Shown one piece after another: positions 1-10,705 of a stretch of 64,000 bases of DNA (its first letter is position 1; every line of letters begins with the position of its first letter). The translations under genes and the position numbers were made by a program. This DNA is from Synaphobranchus kaupii (Eukaryota; Chordata; Actinopteri; Anguilliformes; Synaphobranchidae): positions 104,475,893-104,539,892 of the forward strand of contig CM056380.1 in NCBI GenBank assembly GCA_029718625.1. Reading direction: 5' to 3'. The notes under the pieces were generated by a model, which did not search any database, was not told the DNA's origin, and was given only the letters and a program-made list of their open reading frames with translations.

Positions 1-3000
1 GGTCTTGGTTTATCTCTGTCAGCCAACGCGAACCAGAGACAAAATATATAATAGCTTGTGTGTACGTGCCTCCCTTCTATCTTCTGACACGCTTACACCC
101 CAGGCGCAAGGCCCATCTTATCGCGAGAGCCAGAAGAGACACTCCTGAAAACAAGATAACTCTTATTTTTTACAATTTTCATTCATGATAAACTAACTTT
201 TTATTTTTTCTGGCGTCTAGAAGTTATATGATGTTGGGGAAAAAATTATTAGCTGAAACTGTAAGTGATTAATTTCATGCCATGCCAATTATTTACATCA
301 GATCAATTATTTTATGTTTTTGTTTTCACTCAACTTGACTTTCCAATCTGTAAAATAAACAGTAATTATAACAATTTTCCTTTTTTTTTTTATATTAACC
401 ATTTTTATTTTACCTGTAATATAATTCTGAAATGATATTACATAGTATGAATTATCCCATAATGGCTACGTGCAATTGGTAGGCTGGAGGCTATTGTCAT
501 TTCAATGTAGTTCGTACCTCGCATTCTCCTTTGTAAGGTACGATTCGCGGGAGGGGCTCGCCTCATGCCTTGTAAAAAGAAGAAACTATGTGCTCAAATT
601 CATACTGGCTAATAGTTATTTTGCCGGGGTAATGCGACCAATGGCTCTGCGAGAATCTTAGCTTTTAAAACTTTTATTAAAGATGTTAAGAAATGTTTCT
701 TTTATTACGGTTTGATGGAGGATTACTTTCCGTACCGCGGGCGCACTGCTCGGTCTCAGAGGATGTCAAATCACCAAGGCAAGGATGCACCTTGGGGAAA
801 AAAGGAAATGATTACTTTTCTTATGTATGCCCCTGCTGCCCCCTAGTGGCCACTGACAGCGTCTCGCAGAATCACGCGCGCCAGAAGCGAAATCATACCG
901 GAAGCGCGCGCCACTCGCGTCGGCGTTTCTCAGATACGGATTTATACAGTATTTTTTTCGGAGCAAAATGGGCTACGTTACTTGTAACATAATATCGTAA
1001 TTTTTCAGGTACAAAAAAAAACAAGAAGCTATAGCACACTTGTCAAACCCGCCATGGAAGGTTTTAAATCATAGACATAAAACGAACATAAGTTATTAGC
1101 TTACACAGATGTACGTAGCTTACACCAAAAAGTCTGCGAAAAAGTTCAGAAGCATTTTAACAGTGGGTCTATTTTTTTAGAGAAATTAAATCATGGGTTT
1201 AAAAATAGATTTTAATAACATAGCAGCAATTAACACATGTATAGCCACACCTAATGATGGCTATAGGTGCAAAACTATATTTCGAAAACAATACCTGCAC
1301 CATGAACACCTATTTTAACCACATAATGCTGATTGCTGTTTAAATAGTATAGGTAGGTCTATGCAAAACTATCCCTGAGAACGCTTTCAACTATCGTAAC
1401 AACGGGATCCGTTTATGCAGTCATGCATAGAAACGTCCTCGTTTTCAGTAAAGTATCGCATACACTTGACGAAAAAAGCACAACCTGCAATAACAAATAA
1501 TTTAACAAAAGCTGAGCTTTATGATTGTTTAATTTCCATGAATATTTTCGGAATTAGAGTGCGGAGAACGAAGAGCACATGTATCCACAATTATAATGTT
1601 GATTAAAATGTGCACAATTTTGCGATGCAAGTTAAAATAATTTAATTACTTGCCTAATACCCTAATTGAGTAGAGCTGGCTACATTTGATGGCAATGAGT
1701 AATTTGTGAATTGAACACTGATGTAGCCTATTGGTAATCAAGGAAACTGATTGAAAAATGATTGAGACCAATAATCAATTTAAGGGGAAGTTATCTGCCT
1801 CAATTTTCAGCTCAGGAGCCGCCACTGCTATAACATTCTTATTTATTTGGCAGTAACAGATGGTAGGCCTTCACTATGGTGGGCCTAATTGGACTACGCC
1901 ACCCTCTGTTTACTGAGGGGAGGGACCTCTGCAGCTCAGTGCAAACCAATTCATACAAATACTCTCCTTTAATAATAATTTCAGGTGATATACGGACACA
2001 AATCAAAACCAAACAAAGATACAAACAAAATTCCAAAGTAAACGGTAATTGGCGCTTGATCCTGTGAACAGAAATAACACTAAGCGCGATATCTTTAAAT
2101 AGTTTTTATACCATTTTATAAAAGTTCATACCATTTAAAACAAAACCCCCGAATGAATGATTTACCTTTTTAATTAAAATATGCTCCCAATGGGGGCAGC
2201 GTCCGCACGACAAATTAGTTGGGAACTTCCGTGTGAGACTCATGCATTTGGCTTCCAAATACTTTAAAAAAAAAATTTTTAAAGGACAACGGCGACCTAA
2301 AAATATAAAAACAAACAGCGAATTCCTCAGAGGTTTACGTTAAATGACACGCTAACAAATCTGGTGGCTAACAAACTTACGAAAACCATTCAAAATACCT
2401 TGTTATAGAAGTTGCCGTCTGCACAATGTAGCCACTTAACTTGCTACTCCAAGGCAATGCAATCAACACCATTGGATCTCTATGGATAAAAACAGCGTCT
2501 TACTTATCATACATTTACATAAGATTATTACTACACCAATAAAATATAAGTTAAATACCTTAAAATCCGTGTTTTTCCCACGAGACTCATTCAATGGCCA
2601 CGGACTTTCTAAAAACTCACGTCTACCCTTGACCTCTATTTATAGGAACTAGGATGATGGTATTTGTAGTCATACTGACGATGCTTTACCTTAAACCCGC
2701 TGCAAGATGCAATGCTTATCCATGCCCACTGAAGTGATAATACATGTTTAATGTAGTTTTAATAACCGATGTTCATATCCCATCTCGATTTAAAATTAAT
2801 ATCAGCGAAGCGAGTAGGCTATTATTTAACAATAACAAGAGATTATAGGTTGGTGATCGATTACGTATTAATTCTGATTTAATGACATGGTTATTAGCAA
2901 CCCCCTCTTTGGATAGTTTATTTGTTTGGCCTAATAACTGGCCTAAAAATGTGAATAATCTCAATGTTGCATTTTTAGTAAGGTAATTTATTACATGACA

Positions 3001-3493
3001 CTGGGGAAGGCATATGAGTTACTTGTTGTAGGCTGTATGGATAGATAAAATAACACAAAGCATCGTATTTGTTTTTGGTGTGTGATGAATATTTTTCCTT
3101 TTTATTTCAGGTAGGTAGAGAAAATAATGGAAATAAATAGGTGCATATATGGGCTATACACACCCACATACAAATGCAAACATAACACACAGTGTAGGTC
3201 CGAAACTAATCCCGTAAATTCAATTCTCCGCTTCAGGTGAGCTGGGCCTTTAAAAGCCTGCTTTTCCACCTTGGCAGATTGCTTGATAGCGAAACTCGTG
3301 CGTGTTTAGTGCGATCAAGGAATAAGCTAAATGGAGTATGATCAATATTATCCGGACTAACCATTAGCCTATGAGTTCCCGGTAATTATTTTACAAAATA
3401 TATGTGGTTAAATTTCGTTAAAAGGACCTGCAACAGCTGAGAATAAGCTATCAATGGCTTCCGTCTCACCTAAGAAAACGCCAAATTAGCCTG
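1..3493. other. Unassigned AT-rich DNA
   Basis: I see no gene, RNA gene or complete transposon here. All open frames are under about 100 codons and none resembles a known family. The stretch is AT-rich with a few GC-richer patches (about 830-930). It is probably intergenic DNA or decayed repeats. Confidence 0.5.
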
Positions 3494-4829
3494 GGCCCCG
3501 TTTCCCAAAAGGATCTTAGATAAAGACCATCTTAGGCTATTTTGTTTTAATATTAGTTTCATTGTTTGGTTTTTGTAATTAGGTTTTTGTCTTTTTCCCT
3601 CTATTTTTATTATTTGTTTTATGTAATATCAGTAAATATTAATAATTTTAATCATGAAATGCAGACAACACAAACACAAAACACTTGTTACGACCCCGGA
3701 AATGGACTGGACCCAAATGCACGACTCGAACACAGGAATGCCTAAACTCAATATTTTATTGTTGATCAGGGTAGTCCTGAGCAAGGGGAGAAAGGCAAAT
3801 GGTGGTTAACGTTCCAAGCCGGAACTGGATGAGCAAGACAGACAACAGAGCACGTAGCTCTTAATAAATGATGCTTCGACCAATTCTCCTGAAGCATAGG
3901 GAGAACATAGATGACAGACAGTCCAGGAATGAAGCAGCGGGGGAGTAGTGGCAGCAGGAGAGGCCAGGTAAGGAGATGGAGACGGACAACCAGTTTGGTG
4001 GAGCAGGGGATGAGCGGGAGCGGGAGCGGATGTGCAGGATAGTGGAGCAGAGTCCGGGCAGGATGCAGGCGTTGCAGCATGGCAGCGGCAGTAGCGGCAC
4101 AGCAGCAGCAGGGCGGCAGCAGCGACAGCAGAGGCAGAAACGACAGCACATCAACAGCAACCGCAACACTGGCAGTCGGCGGGCACAGCCACAGAGTGGA
4201 GGAACAGGAGCCCAGGCTGCATGCACACACGTCAGGTGGAAGGCAGGGAAACCGCAACACAGGCAGGGATAACAAACGACTGCAGGCTGGCAGACTGAAG
4301 CAGACAAAGTTAGTATAGCGAGGCAGGAATATTGAACAGCGGGAAGCGCCGTTCCAGACAGGAGCAGACTTCGACTTTAACAGACTGGTAAGGCGAATTA
4401 CACCGGTACCGAACAAGACTCAGATTTAACTGACTAGACTGGATACAAGGACTCAAGACAGACCAGAGGTTTTAGACAAAGAGCATTAACGAACTGGCAC
4501 AGGACAGAGAACACCGGGTGACTAAATGCAAACATTAATTGGTATCAATTAGGTGCGGCGTGCGAATGTATGCGAGAGTGATTAACAGAGCGGAGAGTGT
4601 GGAATGCATGCGAAACGGGGAAATGGGATAGGCTGAGATAAGTGAAGTGAAACAGAGTGACACAAAGGGGAAACCATGCCCAACCTGCAGCAAGAGGGAA
4701 ACGGACTATGGAGAGACGAACACGAGACAGGGGGAAAGGGAAAACACGGGAAACAATATGACGGGAGTGAGAACATCACAACACTCTTAAGATGATCTTA
4801 ACTCTAAGATGCTTTTCGCAAATGGGGCC
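3494..4829. mobile_element. Non-autonomous DNA transposon (Harbinger-like MITE), host of a nested solo LTR
   Basis: The ends are imperfect inverted repeats: the left begins GGCCCCGTTTCCCAAAAG and the right is its inverted relative, ending in TTTCGCAAATGGGGCC. Both ends are flanked by CTG (3,491-3,493 and 4,830-4,832), a 3-bp target duplication as expected for PIF/Harbinger elements. There is no transposase. Most of the length is an LTR inserted later (3,686-4,780), so the original element was only about 240 bp. Superfamily assignment rests on end sequence and duplication length only. Confidence 0.6.
3686..4780 (-). mobile_element. Solo LTR of a Ty3/Gypsy-type retrotransposon
   Basis: The 1,095-bp unit starts TGTTACGACC and ends ATCACA, and is flanked by the 5-bp direct repeat ACACT (3,681-3,685 and 4,781-4,785). 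These are the hallmarks of an LTR left after recombination between the two LTRs of a full element. Its first bases resemble those of the intact element at 12.6-19.7 kb, and it shares the phrase CCAAGCCGGAACTGG with that element's LTR minisatellite, here as a single copy. By analogy the transcribed orientation is minus. The long open frames inside it (up to 216 codons, 3,766-4,416) come from compositional bias and are not called as genes. Confidence 0.75.
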
Positions 4830-5424
4830 CTGCTTGTTCAACGAATTTTGTTGGATTATGCAATGAAAATGTCAAACATCAATTCCATCAGGCTGTTCTC
4901 ATGGATTTCTCGAAGTTATCCTTAATGATGACACTAAATACAATAAAGTTGTCAGGTTGGCAACCCATATGTTCATGCATGTTTCCCCTTGTTTTATAAT
5001 GTCCTGTTTATGGAAATGTGACCAACCTGTTTTACTCGTAGTGTAGCTTAATGCTTTAAAACAATCCACATTCCCAGGAAGACCATGAAACGTGTGACTT
5101 ACAGCAGGGGAAACAGAGAACATGCAGTGCACATGCAGAGAATGGCATTAAATTTAATTGTGAATGAATTGTAACGTGCTGCAAATTTGTTTTCGTTTCT
5201 AATTAGACGCTTAGTTCTCTTTAAAATATTTTGTTCAGTTATGGAATAACAGGTGAAATCAGCGGGGTTTTAATAAGCTGAGGGTATGGAAACCTTGTCA
5301 CTGTAATTTAAAAAATATGAAGGACGAAGAATAGCTAAGGTTACAATTCAGTTAACATGGTGACATTTATCTCCGTTTTTTAACCATAGGCTATCGAAAA
5401 AACCTTATGTATGCACATCGAATC
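4830..5424. other. Unassigned
   Basis: No gene or recognisable repeat seen between the Harbinger-like MITE and the hAT-type end at 5,425. Confidence 0.4.
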
Positions 5425-5480
5425 CAGTGTTTCCCCTAGATTTTTTTTCAGGCCGGGTGGTAGGCCCCTCGAAACTACCA
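5425..5480 (+). mobile_element. hAT-type terminal sequence
   Basis: The sequence CAGTGTTTCCCCTAG occurs here and, in the same orientation, as CAGTGTTTCCCCTACC at 7,755. This is a common terminal motif of hAT (Charlie-like) elements. I could not find the partner end or the target duplication. Confidence 0.4.
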
Positions 5481-5767
5481 GTGTTGTTGCGTGTACACGG
5501 TGTCATCAAACGCGCATGCGGGGCCGAGGTAGTATCATCGCGCAGGTCGGGGGTACGGAGAGTCGTCGCACACATGGGGAGGGTGTTGATAACAAAGTGG
5601 TGCATTTCTCCATTCTGAGCTAAAATAACATTTGCTCACAAAGGCTTATGGTAAATAAATATTATTTATTTATAATATTAATAAACTTAAAACAGAACTT
5701 ATATACAATAAACCCCCCTTAGCTTCACAAATGATATTCAGAACTATACAACTTAAACCCAGGACAA

Positions 5768-5900
5768 GGAGTTTGTTTCTACCGGTTTTTAAGGACTGTT
5801 TCTGGATCAGCTATCTTTTCAGCACTGTAGAGCTGCTTTTGAGACTCCTCCATAGTGCTGATCCATAATCAGTCCTTAAAAACAAGTAGAATCAAACTCC
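5768..5900. repeat. Hairpin: inverted repeat with arms of about 44 bp
   Basis: The left arm begins GGAGTTTGTTTCTACC and runs through TTTTTAAGGACTG to GGATCAGC. The right arm is its imperfect reverse complement, ending AGAATCAAACTCC. The loop is about 45 bp. It could be the core of a small foldback transposon or, less likely, a small-RNA precursor. No flanking duplication was found. Confidence 0.6.
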
Positions 5901-5914
5901 TGCCTCTGCAGTAT

Positions 5915-5985
5915 CAGTGGCGGATACAGAAAGTGGCTGATGGGTAGGCCTGGAAAAATCTGGGTAGGCCTGAGTGAAGCTCATC
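5915..5985 (+). mobile_element. hAT-type 5' end fragment
   Basis: It starts CAGTGGCGGATACAGAAAG, followed by copies of GGGTAGGCCTG. This resembles the end at 8,108 (CAGTCGCGGATC, then GGGTGGGCCTG repeats). No open frame or partner end was found. Confidence 0.4.
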
Positions 5986-6829
5986 ACCGCACGTTTTCTT
6001 CAACAGGCTTAGATATTTACAATACAATGTGGGGACCCCAACAATTGATTTGATTTTTATTTTGCACAATGATAACACAAAAAAGCTAAGAGATAAAGAA
6101 AATAACAACAAAAAGAGAGGTGCAAGGTAGGCAAGAAACCCACAAGGGCTTATACGATGCCTCTACCTATATTATACAGAATTCACAAAATGAATTTAAA
6201 AACAAGTAACTATAAACTGGAAAAAAAATTTAAATTCAAAATTAAATAAAGTATAATAATATTAATAATAATAATAAAAAAAGAAAGACCGAGAAGTGTG
6301 TGTGTATCTCTAAAGACACACACTATTAAGCAAATGACAATGAAAGATGAAAGTTTGTATCCAAATCTGTATTCAGCCAGGCAGCACTTAATTTTAGCAA
6401 CAAATGTAACAGAATTGTTTCAACAAAAGTAACAGAAACAGAAGCGGCGCTTCCACTTCTGAAAATAGGTGTTTGATTTTGGTCACGCAGAAAAATGAAT
6501 TCTGTTGCTTATTTGAAAAATGAAAATGAAATAATCTCTGCAGGTGCAGGCAGTTGTAGCATAGATGATTAGGAAACGTCAAGGAAAGAGTTGATCGTGG
6601 CATTTACACTGCTGTAATAATTATAATTTTAAAATCACGCCAATTGGCATCGGCGATGGCGCTTCTAGTGTTAACAATAATACAGCCACGACTGTCACCA
6701 AAATACATCACCAGAGATCACATAGGCCTATCTATGAGCCAGTCAGATGAATGGCTAGCTAGCTACAGAACAGGTGCGATAATAACAAATATTGCATAAC
6801 CCTCATTAGTGCACTGACAGGAATACAAC
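5986..6829. other. Unassigned AT-rich DNA with short ATA/AAT runs
   Basis: No gene seen. A short AAT-rich simple repeat lies near 6,245-6,285. The rest is unassigned, possibly the body of the hAT-like element that starts at 5,915. Confidence 0.4.
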
Positions 6830-7039
6830 CACAAATTAAATAACCAAATAGCCTAGAGTTTGTCACAATTCAGAACTCTGCCTCGCTCACAGAGGCTGCA
6901 GTCATCCATGCCACGGCGGGTCCCAGAGAACCATCACAAATTAAACAACCAATATACAATAACTTACAATTTGTCACAGAACTCCCTGCCTCGCTCACAG
7001 AGGCTGCAATCATAACCATGCCACAGCGGGCCCCAGAGT
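6830..7039 (+). repeat. Two-copy tandem duplication, about 100-bp units
   Basis: Two adjacent units each contain ACAAATTAAA, TTTGTCACA, CTGCCTCGCTCACAGAGGCT, ATGCCAC and GCGGG in the same order. They differ by small insertions and substitutions. No coding content seen. Confidence 0.65.
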
Positions 7040-7754
7040 AAATTTTTTTTTAAATGAACCCGTATATCTTTACCTTAAGATGAGGAGTGGCCAGGATTCT
7101 TTTTGGCGTATTGCTATCTTGAGCCAGCAGAAAGCGCTTGCGCTAGAACCACCACAAACCTGGTCTAAAGTCATGTCGCAGTTGTTTACATGTTATTTTA
7201 ACGGTGCATATAAGTGCGTCTACATAGGCGTGTGCACAACGTGCGTACCCTCCTGGCTGTTACACACAGGGGCGCGCACAAGCATGACTAAAATATCTAG
7301 ATCACAATGTGAAATATTATTATTGTGTAGGCTATATCAAAAATGCATAATAATAAAAGGTTCCATAGGTCCACATACCTTTCCCTAGGCGAAGGGAAAC
7401 GATGCCACATTACATTGCTCTCAGCCCACTCCATCAACATCCAGGCGATGTGCGATGGTACGGGACAATGGCTATCCATTAAAAAGGAGCTGATAACACC
7501 TATATCAAGCCTAATGCGCGAATTGTCATTTACACCTAATGTGTGAATTGTCATTCAATGGAAAACTCGCGCACTGCAATAGACGGACTTTTGAGTTCTG
7601 AAAATGCGCTTCAGATGTCATTACAATACAGCTGTTTATCTAGGAATACAGCCTGTAAGTAAATAGAATGGTTTGTGACTGAAAAAAGTTAAAAACCTTG
7701 TCCAGTTAATATTGCTTTTATTGTTTTTCAAATAGCCTAGGCTACAGCGGATTC
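7040..7754. other. Unassigned
   Basis: Short overlapping open frames on both strands (up to 102 codons) do not resemble any protein family I know. No repeat structure recognised. Confidence 0.4.
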
Positions 7755-7820
7755 CAGTGTTTCCCCTACCATTATCTTAACTCACGTGCCGCCCGGCTTG
7801 GACAAGAGGGAAAATAAATA
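7755..7820 (+). mobile_element. hAT-type terminal sequence (second copy)
   Basis: CAGTGTTTCCCCTACC matches the end at 5,425 in the same orientation, then diverges into A/T-rich sequence. Partner end not found. Confidence 0.4.
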
Positions 7821-8107
7821 ATTTTAATAAAAAAATAAAAAAATAATATAATTCTTTTTTTTTATATAATCTTTTTTCATTTTTTTTATGTAGCTGCAAT
7901 ATTTCCCTTACCGCAGAATGCTGGAATGATCAAAATAGCATCTGGTAAAACCCTTGCCAAAACAGCTTCGGTTTCCCGTTAGGCCTACTTAAAATTTTCA
8001 ATGGCAGCGCTGATATTATGAGGGTGTAATTATAGTTTTCGCCTCTACGCAAAATGGCGCACTTTCGTCCGTTTCCATTTTAGTGTAGAGTAAAAGCTAA
8101 TACTGCA

Positions 8108-8630
8108 CAGTCGCGGATCTATGGGTGGGCCTGGGTGGGCCTGGGTGGGCCCAGGCCCGTCCAGATTGACAGCTTGCCCACCCATTCAGATTTATAATTA
8201 CCTTAAATGTGAATTGTTTTGTCTTGGGGAATCGTTATGTATTAATAATCTCTAAAAAGTGTGGAGATGCCATAGAAACCAACTGGAGAAAACGCTGGAT
8301 GTGATTGTTTGTCTCCATCGGCCCGTTGCTATGTTCGTTACTATGTGATGACACGGCACTTTCATAGCAGAAGTTCTCTTACGTTTGTTTAGGCTACATT
8401 ACGAACTCGCGCGCCAATTCTGTCTGAGTTTCATGTACAGTAGCAGCCTAGTATAAGCCAACTATGGCTAAACAGCTATCATTGACCCATTTTCTTAAAA
8501 AACCACGTCTGGAAGTGGAAGATGAAAAAAGTTTGGACCAGGACTTGTCCAACGAAGAGGAATCGCTCTCGCAGGATCGTCGTGAGACGTTTGCGGGCCC
8601 TGGCAATGAAGGCCACAGCAACGACATCCC
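8108..8630 (+). mobile_element. 5' part of an hAT-like transposon with its first coding exon
   Basis: The end CAGTCGCGGATCTATGG is followed by three tandem GGGTGGGCCT units, typical of hAT transposons related to ZMYM1/TTF-type zinc-finger proteins. About 350 bp downstream lies a plausible first exon (8,464-8,630). No later exons or 3' end were recognised, so the element is probably truncated or cut by later insertions. Confidence 0.5.
8464..8630 (+). CDS. Orphan first exon of an hAT-like transposase (TTF/ZMYM1-like)
   Basis: An ATG opens a 55-codon frame that ends at a consensus splice donor (CC then gtgagt at 8,631). The start, MAKQLSLTHFLKKPR, has the short basic leader with an S/T-x-x-x-F-L-K-K pattern common in first exons of hAT-derived ZMYM1-like genes in fish. 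An acidic, Ser/Glu-rich stretch (SNEEESLSQD) follows. The catalytic domain is not visible downstream. It could also be a domesticated exon spliced to something outside the recognised region, but nothing here shows that. Confidence 0.45.
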
Positions 8631-8703
8631 GTGAGTATCATGCTAGCCTACATGCTAACGTGGACATGCAGGCTCCATAGCCCCCTCCACTCCTGAAGGG
8701 ACC

Positions 8704-8740
8704 TTAAAGGGTAAGTTCGCTATTTTGGACCTTGGACCCT
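8704..8740 (+). mobile_element. TTAA-flanked transposon end (left end only)
   Basis: TTAA is followed by AGGGTAAGTTCGC, closely like the right end of the complete element at 51,363-52,168 (revcomp AGGGTAAGTACACCC). No matching right end was found nearby, so only this end is called. Confidence 0.4.
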
Positions 8741-9776
8741 ATTTGCGGTCTGTCTTCCATGAACCTGACACATTGAGTCCATTTTTTCGCTGATCGGTCC
8801 AGTATTGAGTTCGCTACAGATTTCCTGTAGGCTCTCACTGGGCTACAATAGAAGTCAACGGGGCAATTATAAATGTTATGGAAAAACAACAATAAATGTG
8901 CTTTCATGTACAATAAATGAGACGGGAAGCTCAGGGTGTATTGTTACCGGTCTCAGTATGCTCTCCTGTGAAATGTATCTCAATCCGAACATTTTTACGG
9001 GCTTGGCATGGCTTGGAAGTAAGCATTTCTCTGTTGCTTGTTTTCGCTGCTCCCGCGGAGTACTATGTGTCGGGGGTAGGGGAGCGGGAAGGTGTGCCGG
9101 CCGTTTACGAAACTATCTAGGTGAGCAGTCTGCGTTTGTTTACCTGCAGCAAAGTAGGCTACACTTTGCACAAAAAAACTACAGTATATACATGGCTCCC
9201 AGGGGGGAACAGGTTGTAACTTGTTGCCTGTGTGTGACATTGGCTCTTCGCGTAAACTGTCAAGAGAGAGACAGCAGCTGCCCTAGACTAACACTGGGGG
9301 CATAATAACCATGAACTGGTTGTCACCCAGGGAATCCAGTGCCAAGTAGGCACTTACACTGTTTGGAAATAAAATTAAGAGGCTTTTTTGAAGATGAGAA
9401 AGTTATACAATTTTTTAGTTATACAATGAAATAAGAAGATATATATGTAGAATATATGTGGATTCTTTCTTGGTATATATGCATACTCATTAATTGCATT
9501 CACCACGCACATATATTCTCCAGCTCTGTTTTATTAATTATGTTGTTTAGGTTCACTTTCATGGCTCACTTTACCTCAGATTAAATATATAATCTTGATA
9601 GCAAACTCATAGCATGGATCACCTCTCTGCCTAACATTTAGTACAAAGGCAAGTGCTGTATATCAAACACAGAAATGTTAAGTGCACAACACAGAGATGT
9701 TGACAGAGATTGCACTCAAGTGAAATAAAAGTTTCCAGTGGAATCATACACAGTTAACAACATGCAAAAATTCATA
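8741..9776. other. Unassigned
   Basis: An open frame of 166 codons (8,805-9,305, plus) overlaps others in different frames. It has Cys-rich patches but no recognisable domain, and I do not call it a gene. It may be the interior of the element starting at 8,704. Confidence 0.35.
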
Positions 9777-9788
9777 ACAACCCCGCCC

Positions 9789-9840
9789 CTTCCCATACAC
9801 ACACATGCATACACACACATGCACGCATACACACACACCT
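9789..9840 (+). repeat. CA-rich microsatellite
   Basis: Interrupted ACACAC runs with CATGC interruptions. Confidence 0.8.
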
Positions 9841-10026
9841 TTTCAGGTGAGAGGTATCATCTGAATTTAGATCCCAAATAAGGGGTGTTATTTTGAGGGC
9901 GCAGCCAAAGTATTTGCACGTGTTATCATTTCACACTTTGCAGGTGATCAACTAAGAGTCATTATGTAAATTACTCCAGCCACAAACAGCCATATTTAAA
10001 TGAGAGATTTTGCATGTTTGGAATGG

Positions 10027-10459
10027 TTACACTGTAGGAGATGTCTCGTAAGAAAACAGTGAAAAGACTGGCAGCAATGTTGCCAGTGAGAAACCATTTA
10101 ATGAATTTGAAAGAAATCTATAATTCATGTTATTTTAGATTACTGTTAAATAATTATTCTACATGGCTTTGACAGTGTTTTGAATTTTTTTTTACAAACA
10201 TTTTACTTTAAAAATATTGTTTTTTTCCACTGCAAAAAAACCCCACAGGAATTCAGTCTTTTTTAACACAGTCATGTAGAATACCAACAATAACTCATTA
10301 TTTAACAGTCATCCCATAAAATAACAGGATTTATACAGTTAAATAGCAAGATCTATAGGCTACAGCTAAATAAAAGGATTCATAGTTTTCCGCCTTCATT
10401 AAATTGCTTTTCACTGGCAACATTGCTGCCTTTTTCATGGTATTTTTTACAGTGTAGGT
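10027..10459. mobile_element. MITE with inverted ends (ACACTGTA type)
   Basis: The left end contains ACACTGTA, then CAGTGAAAAGACTGGCAGCAATGTTGCCAGTGA. The right end contains its inverted counterpart (TTTTCACTGGCAACATTGCTGCC ... TTACAGTGTAGG). The arms match for roughly 80-90 bp with mismatches. The interior is AT-rich and noncoding. No clean target duplication was found. Confidence 0.6.
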
Positions 10460-10705
10460 ATAGGCTACTGCTACACTGAACAAGCTGGTGGTTAAATATG
10501 AACTGTTTCACTGGAAGTCTCTTAGATTCTGCAGGGTGTTACAGATGTTTGTGAGGACTGAAATGATCAACTATGCTTAATATCACTACTCGCACCATTA
10601 GTGTCATATAAAATCTAATTTCCAATTTTCATGGGTTTTATTTTGATAGTTTTTATTTGCTTTGTTATTCACTGTTATAATAGACGTTGTATTGCTTCAA
10701 ATTCT

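Noticed and set aside
3766..4416. 216-codon minus-strand frame
   Set aside because: It lies inside a solo LTR and has a biased Ser/Pro/Leu/Cys composition. No homology recognised.
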